From positions 62,001-126,000 of the forward strand of contig NZ_QFLI01000010.1 of assembly GCF_003202155.1 (NCBI RefSeq): 64,000 nt of DNA. The letters are read 5' to 3'. This document shows, in pieces, positions 8,178-17,540 of this stretch. The notes below the pieces were generated by a model. It did not search any database. It was not told the DNA's origin and saw only the letters and a program-made list of their open reading frames with translations. The stretch's first letter is position 1. Every line of letters begins with the position of its first letter. Both the position numbers and the translations under genes were made by a program. Origin of the DNA: Marinifilum breve. GTDB lineage: Bacteria; Bacteroidota; Bacteroidia; Bacteroidales; Marinifilaceae.

Positions 8178-9260
8178 ATGAAAAACATTCATCGATTTCT
8201 ACTAATCTTCTTCTTTATTGCTAGCGCGGTTCCAGCGTTTGCATCTGATGAACATGACCAACATGCTCACCACGATACTCACAAAAAGGAAAAATTTGAA
8301 CCAGGAAACTTTATAATGGATCACATTGCCGATGCATATGATTGGCATATCCTTTCCTATAAAGACAAACATGTGTCTGTTCCTCTTCCTGTTATTGTGA
8401 TATCTGAACAATCGGGTTTTCACATGTTCATGTCAAGTAAATTCCATCATGGTCATGATGCTTACAAAGGATTTTACATTGCACAAGAGGGTGAATTCAG
8501 AGGCAAGGTAGTTGAAAAGATTGATGGTCATGAAGTTCGACCATTCGACATTTCCATGACCAAGAATGTGGTTGCCATGCTTATTAGTATGATCTTCCTG
8601 ATGTGGATTTTCATATCTGTTGCAAAAGCATATACCCGCAGAAAAGGACAAGCTCCTAAAGGGATGCAGTCTTTAATGGAGCCACTAATTTTATTTGTGC
8701 GTGATGAGATTGCAAAGCCTGCTATTGGAGAAAAGAAATACGAAAAATACATGCCATTCCTTTTAACCATTTTCTTCTTTATCTGGTTGAATAACTTAAT
8801 GGGACTGGTTCCGTTGATTCCAGGTGGAGCTAACGTTACAGGTAACATTACCATTACAATGGTATTGGCAGTATTTACGTTCATCATCACAACATTTAGT
8901 GGAAATAAAAATTACTGGGTTCACATTTTTAATACACCAGGAGTACCTTGGTGGTTAAAGTTCCCTGTACCATTGATGCCACTGGTTGAGCTTATGGGTG
9001 TGTTCACAAAACCATTCGTTTTAATGGTTCGTTTGTTTGCAAACATCACGGCAGGTCACATGATTGTATTGGCATTTGTGAGCTTGATCTTCATATTCGG
9101 TGAGATCAGCCCAATGTTAGGATACGGAACGTCGGTTATCTCTGTACTGTTTGTGATCTTTATGGATATGTTGGAGCTACTTGTAGCATTGATCCAGGCA
9201 TACGTATTTACGCTTCTTTCTGCGCTTTACTTTGGTATGGCTACGGAAGAACATCATTAA
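8178..9260 (+). CDS. atpB: F-type ATP synthase subunit a
   Basis: Membrane stator subunit that forms the two proton half-channels against the c-ring. The conserved Arg lies in VLMVRLFANITAGH (R285), and the C-terminal helix AYVFTLLSALYFGMA is canonical. At 360 residues it is longer than the roughly 270 of E. coli. The extra N-terminus has a signal-like hydrophobic stretch (7-22) ending AFA-S and then a His/Asp-rich segment (HDQHAHHDTHK, about 26-36). Such extended a subunits are usual in Bacteroidota. The His cluster could bind metal, which is inference. First gene of atpBEFHAG. Confidence 0.96.
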   Translation: MKNIHRFLLIFFFIASAVPAFASDEHDQHAHHDTHKKEKFEPGNFIMDHIADAYDWHILSYKDKHVSVPLPVIVISEQSGFHMFMSSKFHHGHDAYKGFYIAQEGEFRGKVVEKIDGHEVRPFDISMTKNVVAMLISMIFLMWIFISVAKAYTRRKGQAPKGMQSLMEPLILFVRDEIAKPAIGEKKYEKYMPFLLTIFFFIWLNNLMGLVPLIPGGANVTGNITITMVLAVFTFIITTFSGNKNYWVHIFNTPGVPWWLKFPVPLMPLVELMGVFTKPFVLMVRLFANITAGHMIVLAFVSLIFIFGEISPMLGYGTSVISVLFVIFMDMLELLVALIQAYVFTLLSALYFGMATEEHH

Positions 9261-9303
9261 GAATTTTCAACTCCTTAAATGGAGCTATTTTATAGTTTTT
9301 TAA

Positions 9304-9579
<276 letters not shown>

Positions 9580-9588
9580 TAGCATTAT

Positions 9589-9629
9589 CCACAATTTGCC
9601 AAAAAGGGATTGCCTGAGGCAAATTGTGG
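9589..9629 (+). promoter_or_regulatory. Stem-loop after atpE in the atp mRNA
   Basis: CCACAATTTGCC (9589-9600) pairs perfectly with GGCAAATTGTGG (9618-9629). A second TTGCC at 9610-9614 can pair with the same GGCAA, so two folds compete. No T run follows. A likely role is protection of the atpE message, since subunit c is needed in about ten copies per enzyme. Confidence 0.6.
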
Positions 9630-9678
9630 TAACAATTGATTATTAAAATCCACCGTAAGGTGAAAAAAATAGAATAAT

Positions 9679-10173
9679 ATGGGCTTGGTAACACCTGAAT
9701 TAGGAACTTTTATATGGATGTTTTTGGCTTTTGCCATCGTACTTTTTATCCTTAAAAAGTTTGCCTGGAAACCAATATTGAATGCCTTAAAAGAGCGTGA
9801 AGAGTCGATTGAAGACGCATTACGTTCTGCTGATCGTGCCAAAGAAGAAATGGCTGAATTGCAAGCCGACAACGAAAGAATTCTTCAGGAGGCAAGAAAA
9901 GAGCGTGAAGCAATGCTAAAAGAGGCAAAAGAAATGAGTTCTAAAATTGTGAATGAAGCAAAGCAAAAAGCTACTCAGGAAGCGGATAAGCTGGTTGAAT
10001 CAGCAAGAGCGAACATTGAGAGCGAAAAATCTGCTGCATTAAACGAAATTAAAGCTCAGGTGGCTAATCTTTCTGTTGAGATTGCAGAGAAAGTTCTTCG
10101 TCAGCAATTTGCAGATGATCAGCAACAAAAAGATTACTTCAAGAAATTAATGGACGAAGTAAAGCTTAATTAG
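9679..10173 (+). CDS. atpF: F-type ATP synthase subunit b
   Basis: 164-residue peripheral stalk subunit. A single N-terminal membrane helix (about 8-27, TFIWMFLAFAIVLFILKKFAW) carries the family motif PxLGTFIWM, followed by a long charged coiled coil rich in Glu, Lys and Ala to the C-terminus. Dimers tether the alpha3beta3 head via delta to subunit a. Length and order are normal. The stop is immediately followed by a CCCGATA-type palindrome. Confidence 0.95.
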   Translation: MGLVTPELGTFIWMFLAFAIVLFILKKFAWKPILNALKEREESIEDALRSADRAKEEMAELQADNERILQEARKEREAMLKEAKEMSSKIVNEAKQKATQEADKLVESARANIESEKSAALNEIKAQVANLSVEIAEKVLRQQFADDQQQKDYFKKLMDEVKLN

Positions 10174-10176
10174 TAT

Positions 10177-10192
10177 CCCGATAGATATCGGG
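10177..10192. repeat. CCCGATA/TATCGGG palindrome in atpF-atpH spacer
   Basis: CCCGATAGATATCGGG, a 16 bp near-perfect palindrome four bases after the atpF stop. Related copies are at 53269-53280 and 53432-53453, and a shorter form lies inside the repeat at 28741. Confidence 0.7.
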
Positions 10193-10241
10193 AGAGTTAA
10201 TGAGATAGTAATTCTCTCATCTCTTATCTAATAAAAAAAAT

Positions 10242-10790
10242 ATGAACGAAAGTAAAATCTCGGTTCGATATGCCAAAGCTCTTTTCGAATTAGGAAAAGA
10301 GAAGAATATGATCGAAACTTTTATATCAGATATTAAAGTTATTGATGATCTGATTAAAGAAAGTTCTGATTTTTGGTTGATGATTGAAAGTCCGGTGGTG
10401 AAAACTCTTCAGAAAAGGGAGACAGTGAAGCAGATATTTACTGGTAATATTGATGCAATGACATTGAATTTCCTTGATTTGGTTCTACAAAACAGAAGAG
10501 AAATCTACATCAAAGATATTTCCAGAAACTTCTTGGCTCTATGTAGAAAAGATATGGGAATATTATCGGCAACTCTTACATCAGCAGCCAAAGTTGAAGA
10601 TGTAAGCAAGCAGAAAATATCTGATCTTCTTGAAAAATCTTTCAATTCCAAGATAGAATTAACAGAAGTAATCGATGAGGATATCATTGGTGGTTTTGTA
10701 ATTCGAGTTGAAGATCAACAATTGGATGCTTCAGTTGCCAGTCAATTGAATCAAATCAAACGAGAATTACTAACGAACAGAATTAGCTAA
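10242..10790 (+). CDS. atpH: F-type ATP synthase subunit delta
   Basis: 182-residue OSCP/delta subunit linking the peripheral stalk to the top of alpha3beta3. The N-terminal six-helix bundle starts ISVRYAKALFELGKEK, the hallmark RYAxALfeLA motif. The C-terminus has the conserved IDEDIIGGFVIRVEDQQLDASVASQLNQIKRELL. Length is standard, and the gene is spaced 46 nt from atpA. Confidence 0.95.
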   Translation: MNESKISVRYAKALFELGKEKNMIETFISDIKVIDDLIKESSDFWLMIESPVVKTLQKRETVKQIFTGNIDAMTLNFLDLVLQNRREIYIKDISRNFLALCRKDMGILSATLTSAAKVEDVSKQKISDLLEKSFNSKIELTEVIDEDIIGGFVIRVEDQQLDASVASQLNQIKRELLTNRIS

Positions 10791-10836
10791 AAGCTAAGCT
10801 TATTCAGAATATAAATCAGTCTAATAAGAATTAAAT

Positions 10837-12438
10837 ATGGCTAGTATTAAACCTGCAGAAGTTTCGGAAATTCTAAAGCAGCAATTAGAAGGATTAAAAA
10901 CCGAAGCAGAACTGGAAGAAGTCGGAACCGTATTGCAAGTAGGTGATGGTATCGCTCGCATTTACGGATTATCGAATGTAGAATCAAATGAGTTGATCGA
11001 ATTCCAAAATGGGGTATTGGGTATTGTTTTGAACTTAGAGGAAGACAATATTGGTGCAGTACTTTTGGGAGAATCACAAGGTATTAAAGAAGGTGACGTA
11101 GTAAAACGTACCAAACGTATCGCCTCTATCAATGTTGGAGAAGGCATGTTGGGACGTGTTATCAATACCATTGGTGAGCCGATCGATGGTAAAGGTGAAA
11201 TTACGGGAACAACTTACGAGATGCCATTGGAACGTAAAGCTCCAGGGGTAATCTATCGTCAGCCGGTAAATGAGCCTTTGCAAACAGGTTTGAAGGCAAT
11301 TGATGCGATGATTCCTATCGGACGAGGACAGCGTGAGCTAATCATTGGTGACCGTCAGACAGGTAAAACTGCGATTGCAATTGATACCATTATCAATCAG
11401 AAAGAATTTTACGACAAAGGTGAGCCTGTTTACTGTATTTATGTGGCAGTAGGACAGAAAGGTTCAACCGTTGCGAACATTGCCAGAACTCTTGAAGAAA
11501 ACGGAGCTATGGCCTATACAACAATTGTATCTGCAACCGCATCAGATCCGGCTGCATTGCAATTCTACGCACCATTTGCGGGTGCATCTATTGGTGAGTT
11601 CTTCCGTGATACAGGACGTCCTGCATTGATCATTTACGATGATTTATCAAAGCAGGCAGTATCTTACCGTGAGGTATCACTATTGCTTCGTCGTCCACCG
11701 GGACGTGAGGCTTATCCAGGAGACGTATTCTATCTTCACTCAAGATTATTAGAGCGTGCCGCTAAGGTGATTAACTCTGATGAAATTGCGCGTCAGATGA
11801 ATGATCTTCCTGAGAGCTTGAAGAATGCCAAGGATGAAAACGGAGAATCAATCATTAAGGGTGGTGGTTCATTAACAGCACTTCCAATTATTGAGACTCA
11901 GGCAGGTGACGTATCTGCTTATATCCCAACCAACGTAATTTCGATTACGGATGGTCAGATCTTCTTGGAATCAGACTTGTTTAATGCTGGTATTCGTCCT
12001 GCAATTAACGTAGGTATCTCGGTATCACGTGTGGGTGGTAATGCTCAGATTAAGTCGATGAAGAAGGTTGCTGGAACATTGAAGCTTGACCAGGCACAGT
12101 ATCGCGAATTGGAGGCATTTGCCAAGTTTGGTTCGGATATGGATGCAGCAACTCTATCAGTACTTGATAAGGGAGCCAAAAACGTTGAGATCCTGAAGCA
12201 GGGACAATATTCTCCTGTTACAGTTGATAAGCAGGTTGCTATTTTGTATTGTGGAACTCAAGGTTTGTTAAGAAATGTTCCAACTGACAAAGTGAAAGAA
12301 TTTGAGCATGATTTCCTTCAGTTTATGGAATTAAAGCATAAAGATGTGTTGGCTGAACTTGGAACCGGAAAATATACCAAGGAAGCTCAGGATACTATGC
12401 GTAAAGTAGCTGAAGAAGTAGCTGCAAAGTATAAATAA
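10837..12438 (+). CDS. atpA: F-type ATP synthase subunit alpha
   Basis: 533-residue non-catalytic nucleotide-binding subunit of F1. It shows the Walker A motif GDRQTGKT (171-178), Walker B ALIIYDD, and the [10 protein letters not shown] segment with the arginine finger. Length is slightly above the 513 of E. coli because of small insertions near [13 protein letters not shown]. The stop codon runs straight into an AT-rich repeat before atpG. Confidence 0.98.
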   Translation: MASIKPAEVSEILKQQLEGLKTEAELEEVGTVLQVGDGIARIYGLSNVESNELIEFQNGVLGIVLNLEEDNIGAVLLGESQGIKEGDVVKRTKRIASINVGEGMLGRVINTIGEPIDGKGEITGTTYEMPLERKAPGVIYRQPVNEPLQTGLKAIDAMIPIGRGQRELIIGDRQTGKTAIAIDTIINQKEFYDKGEPVYCIYVAVGQKGSTVANIARTLEENGAMAYTTIVSATASDPAALQFYAPFAGASIGEFFRDTGRPALIIYDDLSKQAVSYREVSLLLRRPPGREAYPGDVFYLHSRLLERAAKVINSDEIARQMNDLPESLKNAKDENGESIIKGGGSLTALPIIETQAGDVSAYIPTNVISITDGQIFLESDLFNAGIRPAINVGISVSRVGGNAQIKSMKKVAGTLKLDQAQYRELEAFAKFGSDMDAATLSVLDKGAKNVEILKQGQYSPVTVDKQVAILYCGTQGLLRNVPTDKVKEFEHDFLQFMELKHKDVLAELGTGKYTKEAQDTMRKVAEEVAAKYK

Positions 12439-12510
12439 TTATCAATTAACAATTATCAATTAGTAATGAACAAGGATTTATTACTAATTGTTAATTACTA
12501 ATTACTAATT
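12439..12510. repeat. AT-rich inverted repeat between atpA and atpG
   Basis: The left side has TTATCAATTAACAATTATC and ATTAGTAAT, the right side ATTACTAATTGTTAATTACT. They can form a long AT-only stem around GAACAAGGATTT. Sequences sharing AATTAACAAT recur at 49941 and 53174; GTTAACTGAT and ATCAGTT variants occur before atpC and after 57294. Confidence 0.65.
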
Positions 12511-12517
12511 GAATCAA

Positions 12518-13387
12518 ATGGCTAATTTAAAAGAAATTCGTACTCGTATTTCGTCGGTTCAGAAAACCAAACAGGTTACTGCAGCGATGAAAATGGTTTC
12601 TGCAGCTAAACTGAAAAAAGCTCAGGATGCCATTGTACAAATTCGTCCGTATGCCGATAAATTACATGAGATTCTTTCGAATCTTACAGGAAGCTTAAAT
12701 CCTGATGATAATTTGTATGGTGTACAGCGAAAAGCCGACAAAATATTATTGATCGCAATTACTTCGAATAAGGGACTTTGTGGTGCTTTTAACGCAAATG
12801 TAATAAAGCAAATAAATGTTCTTACTGAGGGGATTTATGCCGATCAAAATCAAAAAGGACATGTTGATGTGCTTTGTATTGGTAAGCAGGCTAATGAAAT
12901 ATTAAAGAAAACTCATAAAGTAATTGGTGAGCGTAATAGCTTGTACGATGATTTGAGTTTTGAAAATGTTTCGGCATTGGCAGAATCAATCATGGCCGAA
13001 TTTGTAGAAGGAAAATACGATAAGGTAGAATTGGTGTACAACCAGTTTAAAAATGCCGGAGTTCAGATTCTAACTACAGAACAATTCCTACCTGTTCAGC
13101 ATGAAGAGGAGGAGAACAATGTTCAGGCGGATTACATTTTTGAGCCAAACAAAGAAGAAATTGTTCAGGATTTGATTCCTAAATCACTAAAGACTCAATT
13201 CTTTAAAGCAATGTTAGACTCGTTTGCTTCGGAGCATGGCGCTCGTATGACTGCAATGCATAAAGCAACCGATAATGCATCTGACCTGCTACAAGATTTG
13301 AACCTTACTTACAACAAGGCCCGTCAGGCTGCAATTACCAACGAAATTTTGGAGATTGTGTCTGGAGCAAATGCCTTGGCCCAATAA
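12518..13387 (+). CDS. atpG: F-type ATP synthase subunit gamma
   Basis: 289-residue central rotor shaft. The N-terminus MANLKEIRTRISSVQKTKQVTAAMKMVSAAKLKKAQ and the C-terminus LLQDLNLTYNKARQAAITNEILEIVSGANAL are canonical and pair as the coiled coil inside alpha3beta3. The ATG at 12518 is chosen over an upstream TTG at 12509 because the family starts M-A-x-L-K-E-I-R. It is the last gene of this operon; beta and epsilon are encoded 22 kb downstream. Confidence 0.97.
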   Translation: MANLKEIRTRISSVQKTKQVTAAMKMVSAAKLKKAQDAIVQIRPYADKLHEILSNLTGSLNPDDNLYGVQRKADKILLIAITSNKGLCGAFNANVIKQINVLTEGIYADQNQKGHVDVLCIGKQANEILKKTHKVIGERNSLYDDLSFENVSALAESIMAEFVEGKYDKVELVYNQFKNAGVQILTTEQFLPVQHEEEENNVQADYIFEPNKEEIVQDLIPKSLKTQFFKAMLDSFASEHGARMTAMHKATDNASDLLQDLNLTYNKARQAAITNEILEIVSGANALAQ

Positions 13388-13446
13388 GACAAAAAAGTGT
13401 CTTAAAAGGGATAAAAAGACCATATTTAAAAGATTTATATTGCTGC

Positions 13447-13475
13447 AAAGGCTGTCCATTTGGACAGCCTTTATT
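13447..13475 (+). terminator. Intrinsic terminator of the atpB-G operon
   Basis: AAAGGCTGTCC/GGACAGCCTTT, 11 bp perfect stem with an ATTT loop, followed by ATT. It may also act for the converging S41 peptidase gene, since the stem is flanked by A on the left. Confidence 0.8.
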
Positions 13476-13501
13476 GTTTGAACTAAACTATGATATTTGC
13501 A

Positions 13502-14500
13502 CTATAAAATTTCCTGAATAGCGCGATCGATAATTTCATCATGCGATCTGTTATTCCAGTCGATTTGAACATTAATATCAGCCGGAACTCCCTTTTCCCA
13601 ATCAGGACTCATGTCCAAATTAAGTGCTTGTGTAATGGAAAATCTATAGGTCCAGCCATTTGGTAACTGTCCTCCGTTAGGCATACCAAGACCACCACCA
13701 GTATAATCTCCAATCAATGTCATTTGATCAATGGCTTTTGTAGCAAGAGCAGTAAATGAACCAGCACTGTATGTAGATCGGTCAACCAAAACCATAACCT
13801 TATTTTGATATCTGATTCCTTCATGCGGAGTTAATATTGCTGGCTCGGCTTTACCAAAAGCATCATGGTCTTTTCCATTTTTTATTCTTGAATAGTACAG
13901 AGTGGTTTCTTTTTCAACAAATCGATCAAGGAGGTTGAAAATATCAGTAGCAGCACCGCCACCATTTTCTCTTAAATCCAGAATTAATCCTTTGGTATTT
14001 TTATACCTGGTTAAAATGAAATCCAACTGATCATCATCTACAGTCCCTGTAAAGGCAGGAAATCTGATATAACCAATTTGATTGTTTTCGATAAAATCAT
14101 GCTGGAAAGGCCCTGTGATAAGGTAATTTCGAGGTAAATAGTTGTCTTCAATAATTCTCCAATCAAAATTGTCTTGCGACTGATATTGCACTCCAAATCG
14201 TGAAATATTAAAGTTCGACATTAGGTTGGTGTGATCATCTTTTAATTCAGAAAGCATCTCACCCAATATTTCAAACAACTGTACATCTGTGGTTTTATCG
14301 GTTATTTTGCTTTCGTATTTGATTTTAATTTCGTCCCAGTCGATATCTTTTACATCAAAATAGGAATACTTTTCATTGCATTGTTTCCAAAGGTATTCAA
14401 AGTTGGTTTTTGCATCTGTTGATTCTAAATCTTTATCCAATATAATTGATTCGCAAGAAGCTAAAAATGGGATGATTAATATTAAAAAGTATTTTCTCAT
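13502..14500 (-). CDS. S41 family peptidase lipoprotein
   Basis: 332 residues with a lipoprotein signal (LASC, C16). An N-terminal helical domain (30-100, FEYLWKQCNEKYSYFDVKDIDW) resembles tricorn-core/S41 proteins of Bacteroidota. The protease core follows: GYIRFPAFTG, GLILDLRENGGG (171-182) and the nucleophile region DRSTYSAGSF with probable catalytic S245. No PDZ domain is obvious. The target is unknown; family members cleave C-terminal tails in the periplasm. It lies 3 nt after the upstream barrel gene, so the two form an operon. Confidence 0.9.
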   Translation of the reverse strand: MRKYFLILIIPFLASCESIILDKDLESTDAKTNFEYLWKQCNEKYSYFDVKDIDWDEIKIKYESKITDKTTDVQLFEILGEMLSELKDDHTNLMSNFNISRFGVQYQSQDNFDWRIIEDNYLPRNYLITGPFQHDFIENNQIGYIRFPAFTGTVDDDQLDFILTRYKNTKGLILDLRENGGGAATDIFNLLDRFVEKETTLYYSRIKNGKDHDAFGKAEPAILTPHEGIRYQNKVMVLVDRSTYSAGSFTALATKAIDQMTLIGDYTGGGLGMPNGGQLPNGWTYRFSITQALNLDMSPDWEKGVPADINVQIDWNNRSHDEIIDRAIQEIL

Positions 14501-14503
14501 GAT

Positions 14504-15334
14504 CTATTTGGTTTTAAATAGTAAGGCAATTTTTAATTTGTAGTTTGCCATCTCGAACTTGTCAAGATTTCCTCCAGTTTTATAAGCATCAAACTCATAT
14601 CCCAATCGAATGGCATTTTTGTTTTTCAGAAAAACAGTGTAGTTCAATTCTGTTCCTAATCGATATCCACTAAACATTTTGAGTTGATGATTGTCAAAAA
14701 TATTTGGGTCATTAGTAATACCCGAATTGTCATTATAGATATAACCATTTCGGAAAGTGTTATTCATTAAAGCCAATTTCATCTTAAAAGACAATGCTCT
14801 CTTTTTTGGCTTCACATTAAAAAACAGAAACTTGGACCTGCTGTCATTGGAAATATCCCAAGACAATTTTCCAGCTGCAAAAAGAGTTGAAAACACCTCT
14901 ATGCCAGTAGCATTATTCTGAAATGATGGGTTATTGCGAATATGAAATGAGTTACGCAATTCACCACCCACTTTCAAGTTCAATTTGTCCTGCTTCCAAA
15001 TTGGATAAAGCTTTGAATACGATAAGTTGTAAATGGATACCGTTGAAGATGCAGTATGATCGTTGGTTGTATTACTTGCTTGTCCTGTTGAAATTGAAAA
15101 CGACAGGTCTCTTTCTTTTCCTTCTTTCCATTTCACAAATCCCAATTCGAAATGCTTTAGCCCACCTGTATAAAATAGGGGAGATGTAGCCATATCTCTC
15201 ATTTTAATGCTGTTTAACCCGGCAGCGATTTTTATAAATTTGCCTGAATCCTGATTTTGATTGCCAAAACTTCCTTGGCTATAACTTAGGTTAGCAATCA
15301 AAATTCCTGTAGAAACTAATAATATTTTTTTCAT
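14504..15334 (-). CDS. Putative outer-membrane beta-barrel protein
   Basis: 276 residues with a clean signal peptide (MKKILLVSTGILIANLSYSQ). The rest alternates hydrophobic and polar residues with many aromatics, as in a barrel of roughly 10-12 strands (for example HFELGFVKWKEGKERDLSFSIST, AIRLGYEFDAYKTGG, YKLKIALLFKTK at the C-terminus). No specific family is recognised. It is co-transcribed with the S41 peptidase lipoprotein downstream, so the barrel may be its partner or substrate; that is inference from spacing only. Confidence 0.7.
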   Translation of the reverse strand: MKKILLVSTGILIANLSYSQGSFGNQNQDSGKFIKIAAGLNSIKMRDMATSPLFYTGGLKHFELGFVKWKEGKERDLSFSISTGQASNTTNDHTASSTVSIYNLSYSKLYPIWKQDKLNLKVGGELRNSFHIRNNPSFQNNATGIEVFSTLFAAGKLSWDISNDSRSKFLFFNVKPKKRALSFKMKLALMNNTFRNGYIYNDNSGITNDPNIFDNHQLKMFSGYRLGTELNYTVFLKNKNAIRLGYEFDAYKTGGNLDKFEMANYKLKIALLFKTK

Positions 15335-15453
15335 GAAATTTTATTGTGTTTTGCGCTATAACTAGCTCATTATCTTAATTTGTTTGATAAATGTTATGCT
15401 TGTCTTATGGTGAGACAAAAAGCATTTGCCCTACACGTATAGGAAAATGAAAA

Positions 15454-16158
15454 TTATTTCACTTTTTTCCAGCTCGAGTCTATTTTCTGGAGCTCTTCTA
15501 ATACTCCTTTTTGATGATCAGCACCATACATCACAATGATCTTATCATACTTTGAGTTTTGGATATGTTCTGCAACGACTTTATTGCGATGATTTAAGAT
15601 GATATCCATTACAATTTTGTCGTTGTTGAAATTAAAATCTTCGTACAATGGCACTTGTAAATCGTCATTGCTAAGCAGAATTTCCCCATGTCTTTTTTCG
15701 TATTCCTGAATCAGCTTCTGAGGTGTGATATCTACATTAAAATCGAGGGAGTTAACCTGATTCATAAATTGTTCGTTCTCTTGAAAAACCACACCTTCAA
15801 CCTCTATTCTTTCAATCATTAAACTGTATCCTTTTTTGGAAGGAATCATACCAACAATTTTCTTTGTTTTTCGAAGCGTAAGGGTATCTGCAGTCTCGTA
15901 ATCAATCCATTCATAAAACAGGACATAACCATCTTCCTTGTATTTTTTTACCTCCTGGGCTACATTGTCGTAAAATTCCTGTTGTCCAATATGTATCATA
16001 TTTATAAAGTGAACCGATTTTTTATTGGAGCTGAAATCAACAGATTCTGCTTTCGTATTCGTCATTCTTTTATGAAACTGAATGGCATCTTTAAAGCTGC
16101 ATGAACTCAGGATTAGAGCGAGAACGAAGCCAACTGCTATTTGAATTGTTTGGTTCAT
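15454..16158 (-). CDS. TraB/Tiki-like lipoprotein
   Basis: 234 residues with lipobox LSSC (C20). The motifs FINMIHIGQQEFYDNVAQEV near the N-terminus and IIVMYGADHQKGVLEEL near the C-terminus match the two signature regions of the TraB/PrgY/Tiki superfamily (H-x-G-x-x-x-[FY] and G-A-x-H-x-x-G). Those are metal-dependent proteins that include peptide-pheromone shutdown factors and Wnt proteases. Activity here is not proven by motif alone. Its first 68 bases overlap the end of the upstream alpha/beta hydrolase gene in another frame; the signal peptide lies within that overlap, so the start is secure. Confidence 0.7.
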   Translation of the reverse strand: MNQTIQIAVGFVLALILSSCSFKDAIQFHKRMTNTKAESVDFSSNKKSVHFINMIHIGQQEFYDNVAQEVKKYKEDGYVLFYEWIDYETADTLTLRKTKKIVGMIPSKKGYSLMIERIEVEGVVFQENEQFMNQVNSLDFNVDITPQKLIQEYEKRHGEILLSNDDLQVPLYEDFNFNNDKIVMDIILNHRNKVVAEHIQNSKYDKIIVMYGADHQKGVLEELQKIDSSWKKVK

Positions 16159-17437
16159 TGTTTATATCTTTTAAAAGTTTAATTCCTTCGTTAATTGCTG
16201 AATTGTGTGTGCCTTTATCAACTGATATTACTTTGGCTTTTCTCTCTTTTAGAAATTGTACTTCTTTTTCATTTAAGCTTCCAACTTGTTCATCAGTAGT
16301 GCCAAATACATAAGTTACTTTCGATAGGTTTTTGCAGGCCTTTAATTTTGAGGTATATCTGTTATGACCCAAACCTGCAGCTAGTTTACTCATGTTTCGA
16401 TCCAGAATATCTTTCTGCTTTTTAAGCTTTATTTTGAATTCATTGTTTGCCTTATGTAGGAACATGCCGTTTTTTCCCTCGCTAAAGGCATTCCACATCT
16501 CAGGATTGATATCAAGTCTTCCAACCATGATGTAATAAGCATCTGCTACATCAGTACCATATTGAGCAATTAATTCCTGGGTCATGAAAGCACCGAATGA
16601 AATTCCTAGCACATAAACCTGTTTGCCTTGTGATTTGAAATAGCTGATCACTTTATACAAGTTTGCAACACTTACTTTATCAAAACTTTTTGCCTGTTCA
16701 AAAGTGAATTCCTGATTGACGAATTCTACTGGATTTTGGGTTTGTGCTTGATGCACGTTTACATACAATTGATTTTGCAGCTCTGCATTTCGGATTACAC
16801 TAATAAATTCATCTTCGAAAAGCTCATTTACAGGTCCCCCTTGTGTATTTACAATTACAATATCTGATGAAGGATTACCGTAAAACACAGCCAAATCTTT
16901 GATCTTGGCAAAATGAGTGGAATCTAATTTCTGAATGGCAGGTACCATTGTAATTTTAACACTGTCTTTGCCTAAAAAAGAGAATTCTTGTTCATTTAGC
17001 GAAATAATTTTGGAATGATTACTTTCGACGCTATCACTTGTATTAAAAACAATTTCATGAGTTTCCGGGAAGTATCTCCAGCTTTGTTTTACTTTCTGAT
17101 CTGGTAAAAAACTGGTGATGCTGTCTTCTTCAAACAGCAATTTTGTCCCAAGGAACATCTCTTTCAGATATTCCTTAAAATCACTTTCATTCTTCAGTAT
17201 TTTATTCTTCTGTCTTTTCTTGGATGAAGTAATAATCTCTTGGTAAACTTTTTGTGACAAATATGTGCTTGATTCAAAAGAGTATTGCCACTCTTTATTT
17301 AAAAGGTATTTAATTGAATCATCTTGGTTTTGTGATACACTATTGGATTTTACAACAGAGAGTTTCTGTGCAGATCCTTCAAATGCCATACATGCGATAA
17401 GTGCAACGATTGCTACAAATAAAATAAGTTGTCTCAT
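16091..17437 (-). CDS. Secreted alpha/beta-hydrolase-fold protein
   Basis: 448 residues. Signal peptide at 1-23 (LILFVAIVALIACMAFEGSAQ; the Cys is not in a good lipobox). A lipocalin-like middle region (about 40-180) is followed by an alpha/beta-hydrolase core with VIVNTQGGPV (oxyanion region), GISFGAF with nucleophile S280, and DKGTHNSA near the C-terminus supplying the His. The substrate is unknown. The reading frame runs 68 bases into the next gene; the last 22 residues (Ser/Asn/Arg rich) may be poorly conserved. A possible SD-sequestering hairpin precedes the ATG. Confidence 0.72.
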   Translation of the reverse strand: MRQLILFVAIVALIACMAFEGSAQKLSVVKSNSVSQNQDDSIKYLLNKEWQYSFESSTYLSQKVYQEIITSSKKRQKNKILKNESDFKEYLKEMFLGTKLLFEEDSITSFLPDQKVKQSWRYFPETHEIVFNTSDSVESNHSKIISLNEQEFSFLGKDSVKITMVPAIQKLDSTHFAKIKDLAVFYGNPSSDIVIVNTQGGPVNELFEDEFISVIRNAELQNQLYVNVHQAQTQNPVEFVNQEFTFEQAKSFDKVSVANLYKVISYFKSQGKQVYVLGISFGAFMTQELIAQYGTDVADAYYIMVGRLDINPEMWNAFSEGKNGMFLHKANNEFKIKLKKQKDILDRNMSKLAAGLGHNRYTSKLKACKNLSKVTYVFGTTDEQVGSLNEKEVQFLKERKAKVISVDKGTHNSAINEGIKLLKDINNEPNNSNSSWLRSRSNPEFMQL

Positions 17438-17485
17438 TTTCTTCTCCTTTAATTTGGTTTGATAACTGCAAAGGAGATGAGAAAA
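17437..17485 (-). promoter_or_regulatory. Inverted repeat that can mask the ribosome binding site
   Basis: On the minus strand CTCATCTCCTTT is followed 20 nt later by AAAGGAGAAG just before the ATG at 17437. The AAAGGAG is a strong Shine-Dalgarno sequence, unusual for this phylum, and can pair fully with CTCCTTT. Confidence 0.45.
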
Positions 17486-17540
17486 AATTAGGATGTGTTC
17501 CGAAATGATGTTAGAGCACTTCGGAATTCTGAAAAGACTA

